Source: Chamaecrista fasciculata
Taxonomy: Eukaryota; Streptophyta; Magnoliopsida; Fabales; Fabaceae
Length of the DNA stretch: 64,000 nucleotides
NCBI GenBank assembly: GCA_003254925.1
Contig: QANZ01021509.1
Location: 1-64,000 of the forward strand
Direction: 5' to 3'
Each line of letters opens with the position of its first letter. Within the stretch, counting starts at the first letter, position 1. The notes under the pieces are model-generated. The model had not been told where the DNA came from. It was given only the letters and a program-made list of their open reading frames with translations, and did not search any database. Shown piece by piece: positions 44,216-57,442 of the stretch. The translations under genes and the position numbers were made by a program.

Positions 44216-45341
44216 GGTCAAAATCTCATTTTGGTCCTCCAAGTATAAAATAAATTTCGTTTTGTCCCTCAAACTTCTTTTGTTCTATTTTAGTCAAAAT
44301 CTCATTTGAGTTTCTTTTAAGGTCCTTAAGTTTCTATTATTTAGAAATCCTCCATTCTCTCAACATTTTTCTTTCACACGAGTACCTAAATAATTACAGA
44401 ACAATCCAGAATGTTTGTCATCTTTAACGAGTTGGTCCTTGCAATTGAGAAATTCGAAAAATCTCTCCCCTCTGTTTTTTACAGTTCTGGCAACCACACA
44501 CAAACTCGCCGGGGAGCCTCGAATACAGAAAAATCGAGCAGAAATACTAATAGCTCTAGCTCCTGGCGTTAACACATAATCTACAGTGGCGGTGCCGTCG
44601 TGGTCGTCGAAATTGAGAAGTAAAGTAATTTCAAAACTCCTTTGGATAGATAGGCAAAATAGAGAAGATGAGTTAGAAAGGCGGTTGTAAGGGACAGAAA
44701 ATGGATGGGAACAATGTAATTTAGGGGAGACCAGGAAGCGGAGGACAACGACGAGAAGGACCATGTCGACGGAAATGAGGACAAAGTGGATGACGACGAT
44801 GAAGTGTGGTGGTGATGTTTTAGGGTAAGAGAAAGAAGTTTGTTAATGGCTTTTAAGGACTTGTTTGCTAAAGATGACAAACATTCTGGACTATTCTGTA
44901 ATTAGTTAGACATTGAGGTATAATTAACTCTAATGTGAAACGTTGAGGTATAATTGACAAAAAAAGAATGTTGGGAGTATAACTGAAAATGACGTCATAT
45001 ATTGGGGGTACCAACAGTACTTTTGCCTTCTTTTACGTGTCCATATATATAAATGAGTTTACAAAAAACAGGAAAAAACTTCACTCTTAATTAGTCTAAA
45101 TTCAAGTTAATTTTTCTTTGTAAGAAAAAAAAAAGATTTTTCTCCAATTCACTTGTCAACTAACTTATTTAGATATGCACCATATCAAAATTGTCCAGGT
45201 GAAATCTCAAGCTTAAAAATTATGGTATAGATTAGAAACAATACGAAATCATGTTTTGGATTAACAGTAAAACGAATGAGAAGTTCAAGGACCAAGATAG
45301 AATTCACCCAATAGTTCAAAACCAAAAATGAGGTTTTGACC
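44216..45341. mobile_element. Shared ancestral MULE in psiGST2 intron, with nested insertions
   Basis: Same element as 38626-39175, with perfect duplications aatgtttaa (44207-44215 and 45342-45350). Between about 44292 and 45027 its interior is replaced by foreign DNA: a TIR element at about 44388-44906 and a piece of the 'ggtaccaacagtacttttgcc' fold-back family. Confidence 0.78.
44388..44906. mobile_element. TIR element with G/C-richer, possibly captured interior
   Basis: 'taattacagaacaatccaga' through 'tgtttgtcatcttta' on the left is repeated inverted on the right (taaagatgacaaacattctg ... tctgtaatta). The interior is richer in G/C, and its minus strand keeps open frames (44360-44764 and 44581-44880) that I do not recognise. 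No clear target duplication. Confidence 0.55.
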
Positions 45342-45497
45342 AATGTTTAATTAAAAGAAACAAATTTAAGTTCTCACAGGTTGGTCAAATGGGTTATTGA
45401 TTTTGAATTCTTTGTAGTGGTATCCTGCATTGAAATCCATTTTGGGAGCGAGTGAGGAAGAAAGAAAGTCTCTGATTCTGCAAGTGGAAGAAGAATT

Positions 45498-46165
45498 TGT
45501 TAGTATATTTAGTAATTAAAGTCCCACATTGGATAAATTATAGAATTGAGAAGGGTATATAAATGATTGTTGAGTCATTTAATATAAATGTATATATTAA
45601 ATATATATATATATATATATATATATGCATGTCAAAGATAGATACTTGGGGCTTCAAGCCAATAATTAATTTTAATTATTATTATTATTTTTGAATTGAT
45701 TAATTAATTAATTAATTAATTAATTAATTTGAATTATAAACAGACAAGTGCCCATTCATGAACAATCATGAACATTCATTATTTACAGAGAATTCAGTTT
45801 AATCTTGAAGAGACATGATTGTTCACTTTTAAATAGATATGAATGTTCATTTATGAAAGGTTGCAACCTGTCATTTATGTTAGAATCTGAAATGTTGTAT
45901 CTGTTCAGATTTTTCCTATAAATAACACTTCTTCTCAAAAAACAGAGCATCTCATATTCAACTTATCTTTCTCTGTTTTGTGTTCAGAAGGTGTTATAGT
46001 ACTACTGGCTATAACACCAGGCTTTGTAAATCCTGGAGGAAATCTGCCATAAACACCCAGCAACATACAAATAGTGGAGGCTTAATTTCCTTAAGGGCAG
46101 TGACCACACTATCAAAGCCTACTTTGTTTTCGTATTCTATCAAAGTCTATACTATTTTGCTAACA
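45498..46165 (+). mobile_element. 5' LTR of family-B copia element
   Basis: TGTTAG...CTAACA, 668 bp, with (TA)n (about 45600-45626) and (TTAA)n tracts (about 45700-45730). Late in the LTR 'cctataaataacacttcttc' looks like the TATA region for element transcription. Confidence 0.9.
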
Positions 46166-46211
46166 ATCTTAAAGAAATTAATTCGAGATAGAGACTACTG
46201 GTGTAAAGAAA

Positions 46212-49200
46212 TTGTTCAACCCAGATGTTCTCAAACTCGACCACTTTGATGGAACCAACTTCACACGATGGAAGGACAAGTTTCTGTTTCTACTTACAGA
46301 ACTGGGAATTGTTTATATACTCAGTTCCAATTTGCCAGAAATACCACTACCATCTGAAAACGATACTGAAGAAGTCGTGGCAAATCGAAAGAAACGTGAG
46401 GAAGATGAAGTGCGTTGTAGAGGTTTTATCTTAAACTCTTTTTCTGATCGTTTATATTATTTATTTCGTCCAATCAAATCTCCACAAGAAATCTGGAATG
46501 CTTTGGAAAATAAATATACTTTTGAGAAACAAGGCATTGACAGATTTTTTAGTATGAATTTTTTTGAATTTCAAATGGTAGATTCTAAATCTATCATGGA
46601 ACAAGTTGATGAATTACTTGTTTAGGTTTCTAGACTCAAAAATTTGAAAATTGATGTTTCTGAATCTCTTCAAGTGGCTGTTGTTATTTCTAAATTGCCA
46701 TCCACTTGGAATGATTACAGAAAAAAGTTACTACATACTTCTGAGGATTTTACTATAGACCAGTTACTAAAGCATATTCGTATTGAACAAGAAACCAGAT
46801 TTCGTGAAAATAAATATGCTTTAGAAACTGAGTCTAAGGTAAATATAATTGAGTCTAAGAAGCTAAGTAATTCTGGAAAGCCTGGAAATAATAAGGCGGG
46901 AAACAAGAGGAAATTCAATGATTTCACGAAAGACAATTCTTCTAACAACAAGAAGAACGACAAGAGTTGTTTCTTTTGTGGTAAAAAGGGTCATTTCAAG
47001 AAAGATTGCAGATTTTATAAAAAAGTAAAGATGGAAGAGGGTGTTGGGTAGAAAAAGGCAAACGTCATTGAAAAAGACACCTCTCTTTCAGAGATTATTG
47101 CAATGGTTACTGCTTTAAACATAAGTATGGTAACTGAATGCAATATGGCAACTTCTGCAAAATTTAACGATTGGTGGTATGATTCTGGAGCAACTGTTCA
47201 CATCTGTAATGATAAAAGTTACTTCAAGCACTACGAAGTAACAACCAATGAAGAAAATGTGTTGATGGGGAATCATAATCCAGCCAAGGTCTTTGGAAAG
47301 GGAACAGTGGAATTAGAATTTACTTCTGGAAAGAAAATGATTCTGACAAATGTATTCCATGTCCCTGATGTTAAAAAGAATTTAGTTTTTGCCAGTCTTT
47401 TATGTAAAAGAGGTGTTAAAACTGTGCTAGACGTAGAAAGGGTTAATTTTTCTAAGAATGGTGTATTTGTTGGACAAGGTTATTCTTGTGATGGGATGTT
47501 CAAATTATGTGTTAATAATAATAAAGTGAATAATTCTGCTTATATGATTGAGTCATCTTCTACCTTATGGCATGCTAGATTATCACATGTGAATTATGAT
47601 TCAGTTAAATTGATGTCAAAACATAATTTACTTCCTTCTTTAGACAAAGTTTCTGGAAAATTTGAAATATGCATTCAAGCCAAAATGACTAAGAAACCTT
47701 TTCCTAAGAATGACAGATCAACAAATTTACTTGACCTTGTGCATTCTGACATTTGTGAATTAAATGGTCAATTAACCAGAGGAGGAAATAGGTATTTTAT
47801 AACTTTTATAGATGATCATTCTAGATTCACATATGTTTACTTAATGAAAATAAAGGATCAAGCACTAGATGTGTTTAAAAATTATAAAGCAGTTGTTGAA
47901 AATCAAATGGAAAAGAAAATTAAAATTGTACGAAGTGATAGAGGAGGAGAATACTTCTCCAATGAATTTTCTACATTCTGTGAAGAAAATGGTTTAATTC
48001 ATCAAGCAACTGCTCCATATACCCCACAACAAAATGGTCTTGCAGAAAGGAAAAATAGAACATTGGTTGATATTATAAATGCTATGCTTTTGCATGCTGG
48101 TTTGCCAATGAATCTATGGGGGGAGGCTTTATTGACTGCCTGGTTTGTACATAACAGAATACCTTCAAAGAAATTTAAGGTTTCTCCATATGAATTATGG
48201 AAAGGACGAACACCCAACTTAAATTTCTTGAAGGTGTGGGGGTGCTTGGCATATTACAGAGTACCAGATCCAAAAAGAACAAAGTTAGGTCCTAGAGGAA
48301 TTAAAAGCATCTTTGTAGGATATGCAGAAATTTCAAAAGCATATCGTTTGTTAGACATTGAGTCTAAAGTCATTATAGAGTCAAAAGATGTTGAATTTTT
48401 TGAGACTAAATTTATAGGTGATTCACATACCTCAAATCCTAGTGACCCAGAGAAAACAATTACTATAGGAGGAAATGTGGAGAATCCTGTTCTTAGTTCA
48501 TCAAAGAAAAGAAAATTAATTGAATCTCTTGATGAACCAAGGAGAAGTCAAAGAGCTAGGAAAGAAAAGAACTTGGGTTCTGATTTTATATCTTCTCTAG
48601 CACTAGTCTTTTTACTGGAAGGAAGTAGGTCTGAGGTGCTTAATAAAATTCCTATCGTTCTTAATGTGGAAGACGATCCTAAAACATATAGTGAAGCAAT
48701 AGCTTCAAGAGATTCTGCTTTTTGGAAGGAGGCCATAAATGATGAAATGGATTCCCTTCTATCTAATGGTACATGGGAATTAACTGATTTGCCTCATAAT
48801 TCTAAACCCATTGGGTGTAAATGGGTATTTAGAAGGAAATATAATATTGATGGGTCTCTACAAACTTTCAAGGCTAGATTGGTTGCTAAAGGTTTTAGGC
48901 AAAAGGAAGGAGTAGATTATTTTGCCACTTATGCTCTTGTGGCAAGGATCACTTCTATTAGAGTTCTGTTTGTATTAGAATCAATTTATGATTTATACAT
49001 TCATCAAATGGATGTGAAAACAACATTTCTAAATGGTGATCTAGATGAGGAAGTTTATATGGAGCAACCTGAGGGATTTGTGCTTCCTGGTAATGAAAAG
49101 AAAGTGTGTCGATTGATTAAATATTTATATGGATTAAAACAAGCACCAAAACAATGACATGAAAAGTTTGATAAAGTAATATTATCAAATGGTTTCAAAC

Positions 49201-50209
49201 ATAATGGAGTAGATAGGTGCATTTACTCTGAGTTCACAAAAGATTATGGTGTATAATATGTCTATATGTTGATGACATGTTAATCATAGGTACCAACATG
49301 CAAGGCATTAAGGATACTAAGAAGTATTTGTCTTCTCAGTTTAAAATGAAAGATTTGGGAGAAGTTGATACTATCTTAGGAATTAAAGTTAAAAAATGTA
49401 ATGGAGGTTTTACTTTAAATCAAACACATTACATTGACAAGCTTCTAACCAAGTTTAATCATTTGGGTATTAAAGAATATAATACGCCATATGATGTATC
49501 TGAAAAGTTGGTTGAAAACTCGGGTAGATCAGTTAGTCAATTAGACTATGCCAGTGCAATTGGTAGTTTAATGTATGCAATGCATTGCACTAGACCTGAT
49601 ATAGCTTTTGTTGTTGGGAAACTGTCTAGATACATACATAATCCTAGTAGTGATGATTGGAAAGCAATAGGATGAATTTTTGGTTATCTTAAAAGAACAA
49701 AGTCCTATGCATTGACTTATAATAAGTTTCCTTCAGTTTTAGAATGATACTGTGATGCTAGTTGGATAACTAGTGTAAGTGACAATAAGTCAACATCCGG
49801 TTGAATATTTACTTTGGGTGGAGGAGCTATTTCATGAGCTTCTAAAAAACAGACTTGTATCACTCATTCTACAATGGAGTCTGAATTTTTGGCTTTAGCA
49901 GTCGCAAGAAAAGAGGCAGAATGGTTGAGAAATTTGTTATTAGATATTGAGTTGTGGCCACAACCTATGCCAGTTGTTCTCTTGCATTGTGATAGTCAGG
50001 CAACTATGTCTAGAGCATTGAGTAAGATTTACAATGGTAAGTCAAGACATATAGCCTTAAGACATGAATACATAAGACAACTACTTTCAGATTGGATCAT
50101 CGCTGTTGTCTATGTAAGGTTAAAAGACAATCTTGCCGACCCATTGACTAAAGGACTCTCGAGAGATTTAGTTAATAGTACTAGTAGAGTCATGGGTTTG
50201 AAGAAACTA
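46212..50209 (+). pseudogene. Family-B copia gag-pol with in-frame stops
   Basis: Gag (46212-47051): FDGTNFTRWKDKF head, TAG at 46623, zinc knuckle CFFCGKKGHFKKDC (about 46968), TAG at 47049. An open frame 47103-49157 (684 codons) follows with protease WYDSGATVHICND; an integrase zinc region whose first Cys of C-x-x-C appears as Phe (FEICIQAK); the D-D-E core (HSDICELNG, RSDRGGEYF, PQQNGLAERKN); and RT through QMDVKTTFLNG and YGLKQAPKQ. It stops at TGA where Trp is expected. A one-base shift precedes LYVDDMLI (about 49262). RNase H (49277-50209) has four further TGA/stop codons, then ESEFLALA, HCDSQ and ADPLTKGL. It cannot make a full polyprotein, but domain order and LTRs are complete. Confidence 0.92.
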
Positions 50210-50753
50210 TGAAATATATCACTTATAACAGAAACTTTACTTTTGTTATTGCTATGCAATTCTAAAAGTTCAAAAGGTAACAACAAGTTATGATTAGTGA
50301 TAGTTATCAAGTGCTTGAGTTTTAAAAAGTACTTATGAACAAGAGGGTGAGTATTATAAATACTCTTAATGAAGTAACAAAGTTCAAAATAAGAACTAAA
50401 GAAGTCCATACAAAGGACTTGATTAAATCTTCACCTAAATAAACACATGAAGTGGTGCCACTTCAATCAAAGTTTGGATTTAAAACTTTGTAAGTGTTTA
50501 TAAAAACAAGAAGTAGCATAAGGACATATATAGTGCTAAGTTTTACATTGAACACATTAGCATTTAATTTAAGTATTTATGTGTATTTATACATTCGCTT
50601 TGTCATTTAATGGATTGAAGTTTAAATAGATCATTCTAACTATCAATTCAGACAAAGTTTGATGTATTTATACAAGTAGTAGGTTTAAATCGAAAGATAC
50701 CTCCTATATGCATAAATTCTTAAATTAAATAAATTACTAACTAAGTGGGGGAT
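50210..50753 (+). other. Family-B 3' untranslated region
   Basis: 544 bp between RNase H stop and the 3' LTR, with no open frame, ending in the polypurine tract 'aagtggggga' (about 50743-50752). Confidence 0.7.
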
Positions 50754-51415
50754 TGTTAGTATAGTTAGTAATTAAAGTCCCACATTGGATAAGTTATAGA
50801 ATTGAGAAGGGTATATAAATGATTGTCAAGTCATTTATAATAATTGAATTAAATATATATATATATATGTGTGTGTGTGTGAAAGATGGGCACTTGGGCA
50901 ATGGGCTTCTGGCCAATAATTAATTTTAATTATTATTATTTTCGAATTGATTAATTAATTAATTAATTAATTAATTAATTCGAATTATAAACAAACAAGT
51001 GCCCATTCATGAACAGTCATGAATATTCATTATTTACAGAGAATTCAGTTTAATCCTAGAGAGACATGATTGTTCACTTTTAAACAGATATGAATGTTCA
51101 TTTATGAAAGATTGTAACCTGTCATTTATGTTAGAATATGAAAGGTTGTATCTGTTCAGATTTTTCCTATAAATAACACTTCTTCTCAAAAAACAGAGCA
51201 TCTGATATTCAACTTATTTTTCTCTGTTTTGTGTTCAGAAGGTGTTATAGTACTGATGGCTATAACACCAGGCTTTGTAAATCATGGAAGAAATCTGCCA
51301 TAAACACCCAGCAACATACAAATAGTGGGGCTTAATTTCCTTAAGTACAGTGACCACACTATCAAAGCCTACTCTATTTTTGTATTCTATCAAAGTCTAT
51401 ACTATTTTGCTAACA
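50754..51415 (+). mobile_element. 3' LTR of family-B copia element
   Basis: TGTTAG...CTAACA, 662 bp, directly comparable to the 5' LTR. It differs, for example, in the (TA)n tract (followed here by (TG)n at about 50868-50880) and in a few substitutions. Confidence 0.9.
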
Positions 51416-51490
51416 GGATTAGGGTTAATGGAAGATGCATACAAGAGCATAAGTAAAGGTAAGCCTTTCTTTGGGAGTGATAATATTGGC

Positions 51491-52878
51491 GACATAATGA
51501 CCATTATATATTTTAAAAAATAAATAATTCTTGTTTTATATTTATAATAAAAATATTTTCTAAAATATATTTTCTTTTGCGACGTGAGGACAGTTTTTGC
51601 AACAAAATTAAATTGCCACAAGTCGCTACAAGTGGTAGCGACTTGTCGCAAATAAATTGTATGCAAGTCGTTGTTAGTTGTAACGACTTGCATACGGGCA
51701 TTATATTATTTTTTTTAAGAAAAACAGTTGGCAGCACACTCTCTCCCATATTTTCGTTTCCCCATTCTCCCACCTACCCCATCAAATCACCCCTCCCCAA
51801 TTTGACATATGTATTACCTATGTATAGTATTATAATATAATATATTAAAAGTTATATTATAATATATGTTTAATAAAATTTGAGCAAATGTATTATTAGT
51901 ACTTTTAAAGTATATGATCATTTTTAGTTATATTTTCAAAGTTTGTTTTGAGTCAATTGTACCCCAAAAGTACAAGTTCAGCTTCAGTTATACTCCTAAA
52001 GTTTTTTTTTAGTCAATTATACCTCCAATGTTTCACATTTGTTTCAATTGTACCCCCAAATATCCTCCAATTTGGAGATACAATTAACACAAGAAAGAAG
52101 ACAAAAGTACTGTTAGTACCCCCAACGTTTTTTATGTCAATTATACCCTCAATATTTCACTTTGTAGTCAACTATACCCTCAATATTTCACATTTTTGAT
52201 CAATTAAACCCCTAATATAGGGGTATAATTGACTCAAATGTGAAATGTTAGGGGTATCATTGATAAAAAAAATATTGGGAGTATAACTGAAATTGACCAC
52301 AAGTGTTAGGGGTACCAATAATACTTTTGCTCAAAAAAGAGAAGATTGTGGGTACAATTGATATAAGAAAAAAAAATAGAGGCTATAATTGACTCCCAAA
52401 AATTTTGGAGTATAATTAAAACTAACCCCATACTTGGGGTACAATTGACAAAAAAAAAAAAATAAACTTTAAAGACGCAACTAAATATGAGTGCATAATT
52501 TAGAGATGTTAAAAATACTTTTACCTAAATTTTATCAACATATATTATAATATAACTTTTAATGTATTATATTATAATACTGTACATAGGTGGGGAGAGG
52601 GGAAACGAAAAATATGGGGTGTGAATTTGCCGCAAGTTCCACTACTAATTGCCTTTTCTTTAAAAAAAAATGCTTGTATGCAAGTCGTTTCAGCTGGAAA
52701 CGACTTGCATACAATTTATTTGCCACAAGTCGCTGCCACTAGCAGCGACTTGCGGCAAATTAATTTTTCTTAAAAAGCTGTCACCGCCGCAAAAGAGAAT
52801 ATATTTTAGGAAATGTTTTTATTATTAATATAAAACAAGGATTATTTATTTTTTAAAATATATAATGGTCAAAAAGCC
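51491..52878. mobile_element. MULE in psiGST2 exon 2
   Basis: Inverted ends 'tgaccattatatattttaaa' lie just inside both termini, and perfect 10-bp duplications taatattggc flank it (51481-51490 and 52879-52888). Long inner arms include inverted 'gcaagtcgtt' and 'agcgacttg' blocks. A fold-back insert of the 'gtaccaataatacttttgc' family fills about 51890-52510. No coding capacity. Confidence 0.87.
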
Positions 52879-53109
52879 TAATATTGGCTACCTTATATTG
52901 CTTTCGGCTGCTTCTTGGGGTGGCTTAAGGTCATAGAGTCATTTTATGGGCTCAAATTGTTGGGCCATGACAAAACACCTGGGCTGGCCCAATGGGCCGA
53001 AAGATTCTGTGAAGATGATGCTGTTAGAGATGTCATGCCAGAGACTGAGAAGCTCATTGAATTTGCTAAGTTCATAAGGGCCAGAATAATGGCCACTAAA
53101 TCTGCTTGA

Positions 53110-54498
53110 GTTCAAACTAATTAATAATGCTGGTTTAATTTGTCATTTCATCAACGGTTAGAACAAGCAAGGTTTTGGGCTTGTTTTGATGTATTTTTTA
53201 AAATAAGTGTATGCTAGATTTGCTTCTTCTTGTCTGGGAATAAAAACTAGTATTAGTGTTTTGTGTTTTGGTAAGCTGTCTTGGATTTTAATATAACAAG
53301 CATCAGTGAAGTAGTGGTTAAATCAGGCAAAAAAAAAAAAAGGAAGTAGTGGTTGAAAAATAATATGTATTTTTGTGCCTATTTCTGCAAAGATAAGTTA
53401 ACACCATGTTTTGTGTTGTGTTCCATTGCGAGATGAAAATATTCTGCACTGTGCACCTGAGACTTGCACAATAATTTTGGTTTATGCTGCTAGGTTGTAA
53501 TTTAAGCATATTTCTAAGGATTTGTTTGGGAGTTTGAAGAAAGATAGTTCTTAGAAAATGAAAGGAAGGTAGAAAGATAAAGAATAAATGGTTGAATGAT
53601 AAGTATTTAATAATAGTAAAATCCAATAATAACAAGAGGATAATTAAATTAAAAATCCTGAACTATATATATATATATATTTGGCCTGAAAGTACAAAAA
53701 TCCTGGACTATATACCTTTGAGTTATTTGCAGAGAGATATCAGACGAAAATGGAAATAAATTGAAGTTTGCTGCATCTAAAATGCAATATTATGCAAAGA
53801 CAACTCACAAATTAGATGATGAGATGAACTTAAAACTAATATTATTAGGACCGAACTGTTCAAAGACTCGTTCATAATTGTGATAATCTTATTGGCATAA
53901 TTGTCACTCCAAACGATTACATAAATGATTTTCTTTTCCTCCAAATAAGATTTTTCCAGCAAAACAACTCATTATTAACCAAACCATGAAACCAAGAAAA
54001 TTTCCTCCAAATTAGATAATACTACTCAATCTCAAACATTCCCATACCTCTTTCTCCTAAATTGTTTATTGACTTGATTGGCAAAAGAGTTTTACGGAGT
54101 TTCCACCTCACACTTTTTAATAGAGATTTTGTGAAGCCTTTATCCATCTAGTGACATCTTCCAACTTTTATCATTACGTATTATATAAAATTTTATTTCA
54201 GCCACAAAAAAAAAAACCTACATACTACCCATCCTCTTTTTTCCATTCCCATTTAAGACTGCCTGCATCCAATAATCATTAGTCATGTACGTACACAATT
54301 AATATCGTCCTTATCAACTCGATCTACCACCATTGAAATCATCCAAAACTAGCAACTCACCAACCTTTCAACTTTCACACCATATATATGATATATCCAT
54401 CTTCACTTTTTCTATATATGTACAAAAGAATACGTTACAAATGTTATATATAACTATAACTTATACCTAGCTAGCTAGCTAGTAGTAATTAATCAGCC
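53110..54498. other. psiGST2 3' flank and psiGST3 promoter
   Basis: Contains the duplicated 3' flank shared with GST1 and psiGST3 (AATAAA near 53239, 'aagtagtggttgaaaaat', 'ttgtaatttaagcatatttc') and, from about 54200, the shared promoter block (tgcctgcatcc, agtcatgtacgtacac) with TATA motif ttctatatatgtac at about 54411. No gene. Confidence 0.6.
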
Positions 54499-54610
54499 AT
54501 GTCTTCTTCTTCTTCTTCAGAGGTGAAGCTACTTGGGGCATGGCATAGTCCATTTGTGATTAGGGCTCGCATTGCCCTTAATATAAAATCTGTGGATTAT
54601 GAGTTTGTTG

Positions 54611-55378
<768 letters not shown>

Positions 55379-55737
55379 TGATCGTGCCATTGCACGTTTC
55401 TGGGCTGTCTATTTGGATGAAAAGGTATGAAAATTTCATGTTGTTTATCTTTGATAAAATGCATATATATATATATATATATATATTTAGGGTTAAATTT
55501 TCATTTTGGTCATCAAATTATAAGGTGGATTTCATTTTGATTTTTAAAATTTCTCATTTTTGTTCAATTCTTAGTTAACAACATTATTCCATTTGATTAT
55601 TTCTGCCATTACTTTTTTTTTTTTAATACTGAGATGGATGATTTCTTTCACATAAGTATCTAAATTAAATAAGTGATCGAGTTGAAAGAAAAAAAAAATC
55701 TTCTTTCTTAGTGATCAACTACGGATAAAATGTTTAA

Positions 55738-57442
55738 GGTCAAAATCTCATTTTGGTCCTCCTAGTATAAACTAAATTTCATTTTGACCCTCAAACTTCT
55801 TTTGTTCTATTTCAGTCATCAAACTTTTTTATTTTTTCTATTGTTAGTCCCTAACATGATTCCATTTGGTTGCTACCATTGCATGTCTTTGTCTTTAATA
55901 ATTGAAATGAACGATTTTTCTCTTTTATGTGTTTATACATATAAGTGAATTCACAAATAAAGAGAAATAAAAATCTTTATTCTTAATTGGCCAAAGTCCT
56001 ATTTTGGTCCCTCTGTTATGCCCATTGTTTCAAATAGGTCCCTCAGTTATTTTTCGTTCCATATTGGTCCCTCAGTTATTCAAAATTTGTCAAAGTTGGT
56101 CCCTCTAATGTTTTCCATCCATTTTTCCGTTAAAAAAGAGGAAAAATAAGTTTTTATCCCCCCAAAATTTTATTTTCTTATATTAAGGTCTTTTTCTTTT
56201 TATAATAGGATCAAAACATAAGAAAAAGAAATAAGTGAAAATTTTAACTGAATTTTCCCAAACTCTCAACCCTCTCTCTCTCTCTCCTCAACAATGTTTC
56301 TCTGATTCTGAAATCTCACGCTGCGAAATAGATCTGAAGAAATGATAAGTGGATCGAAAGAAAATGAAAGAGAATGGGTATCGATTGAAGCAGATGGTGG
56401 ATCTGTTAAATTTTGTGACATTGCTTTTCAATCAAAGCTTTCTTTCTTGAGCTTGTTGTTAAATTCAAAGACTCAGTGAAACATCCAACACCCTAACAAC
56501 TAATCTCTGCTGTCAAAGACATAAAAGTTCATCAGTAATGCAAGATTTAAAACAATAATTTTTTATTGTTAACTTCCTTACAAAACAACTTTTGAAAGTT
56601 TTAATTTTTTTGGCAGTATGATACTTTATGGAATCTGTCCAGACTATTAAACGGCATAGTTCACAGTTTCAAACTCACTCCTCACTCTTCCCCTCTCTCT
56701 CTTCTTCTTCGTCTTCTTCTTTTCTCCAATCTCTGCACTCGACTTCCCCTTCAATTCCTTCGCCAGTGTGGTCAATGGCACCAATCTCACTCTCATCAAC
56801 ACGCACGAATCAACCACTCCGTCATTCTCTCTCATTTTCTTTGGATCTACTTATCATTTCGTGGGTGAGATTTCAGAATCAGATAAACATTGCTGAGGAG
56901 AGAGAGAGAGGGTTGAGTTTTTGGGCAAATTCAGTTAAAATCTTAATTTATTTCTTTTTATTACGTTTTGGTCCTATTATAAAAAAAATGACCTTAATAT
57001 AAGAAAATAAAACTTTTGGGGGATGCAAGTTTATTTTTCCCTTTTTTTAACAGGAAAATGGATGGAAAACGTTAGAGGGACTAACTGTGTCAAGTTTTGG
57101 AAAACTGAGGGACCAATATGGAACAAAAAATAACTGAGGGACCAATTTGGAACATTGAGCATAACTGAGGGACCAAAATAGAACTTTGGCCTTCTTAATT
57201 AGTCTAAGTTAGAGTTCAATTTTTCTTTGCAAGAAAAAAAGATTTTTCTCCAATTCAGCTGCCACCTCACTTATTTATATGCGTATTAGAGAAAAATGGT
57301 TTAGGTCAAGTCTCAAAGTTAAAGATAATGGCGTAGAAACAATACAAAATCATATTTTGAATTAACAGCAAAACAAATGAGAAGTTCGAAGACCAAAACA
57401 GAATTCACCCAGTAGTTCAAGAACCAAAATGAGATTTTGACC
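55738..57442. mobile_element. Shared ancestral MULE in psiGST3 intron, split by a Pack-MULE
   Basis: Counterpart of 38626-39175, with duplications aatgtttaa at 55729-55737 and 57443-57451. It is interrupted at 55989-57191 by a second MULE. Just outside it, about 57478-57555 is a small remnant resembling the ends of 42435-44112 ('aaggtaaattac', 'gtaatttaccct'). Confidence 0.8.
55989..57191. mobile_element. Pack-MULE-like element nested in psiGST3 intron
   Basis: Ends ggccaaagtcctattttggt and its complement, with perfect 9-bp duplications ttcttaatt (55980-55988 and 57192-57200). Arms match 166-1310, so it is the same MULE family, but the interior differs. Two stretches look host-derived: 56342-56479 (+), a 45-codon frame with KENEREWVSIEADGGSVKF, and about 56725-56905 (+), with FASVVNGTNLTLINTHES. 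I do not recognise either parent protein. Confidence 0.85.

Larger units (their letters stand above)
45498..51415 (+). mobile_element. Complete Ty1-copia element (family B) inserted in psiGST2 exon 2
   Basis: 5' LTR 45498-46165 (668 bp) and 3' LTR 50754-51415 (662 bp) both run TGTTAG...CTAACA and differ by scattered substitutions and TA-repeat length. Flanking 5-mers are gaatt (45493-45497) and ggatt (51416-51420), a 5-bp duplication with one change; the intact gene reads ggatt here. A polypurine tract 'aagtgggggat' precedes the 3' LTR. The primer site after the 5' LTR is not the initiator-Met type seen in family A. Same strand as the GST. Confidence 0.93.
41160..53109 (+). pseudogene. psiGST2: tau-class GST broken by nested transposons
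   Basis: Exon 1 starts [21 protein letters not shown] (41160). It is split after ...RIAL by a MULE (41237-42011), resumes [12 protein letters not shown] and ends at donor aaaag|gtatga (42268). The intron (42269-45417) holds a private MULE (42435-44112) and the shared MULE with further nested DNA. Exon 2 starts 45418 ([15 protein letters not shown]) and is cut by a full copia element (45498-51415). It resumes at [13 protein letters not shown], is cut again by a MULE (51491-52878), then resumes with a one-base deletion (ctaccttatattg, where GST1 has ccttgatattg) and ends ...RIMATKSA at 53109. Net remaining exon sequence is close to GST1. It also has Ala-to-Pro in the [10 protein letters not shown] stretch. 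No functional product is possible from this locus. Confidence 0.93.

Noticed and set aside
41160-53109. psiGST2 as a functional gene with very long introns
   Set aside because: The insertions lie inside exons without plausible splice sites at their borders, and exon 2 has a one-base deletion.
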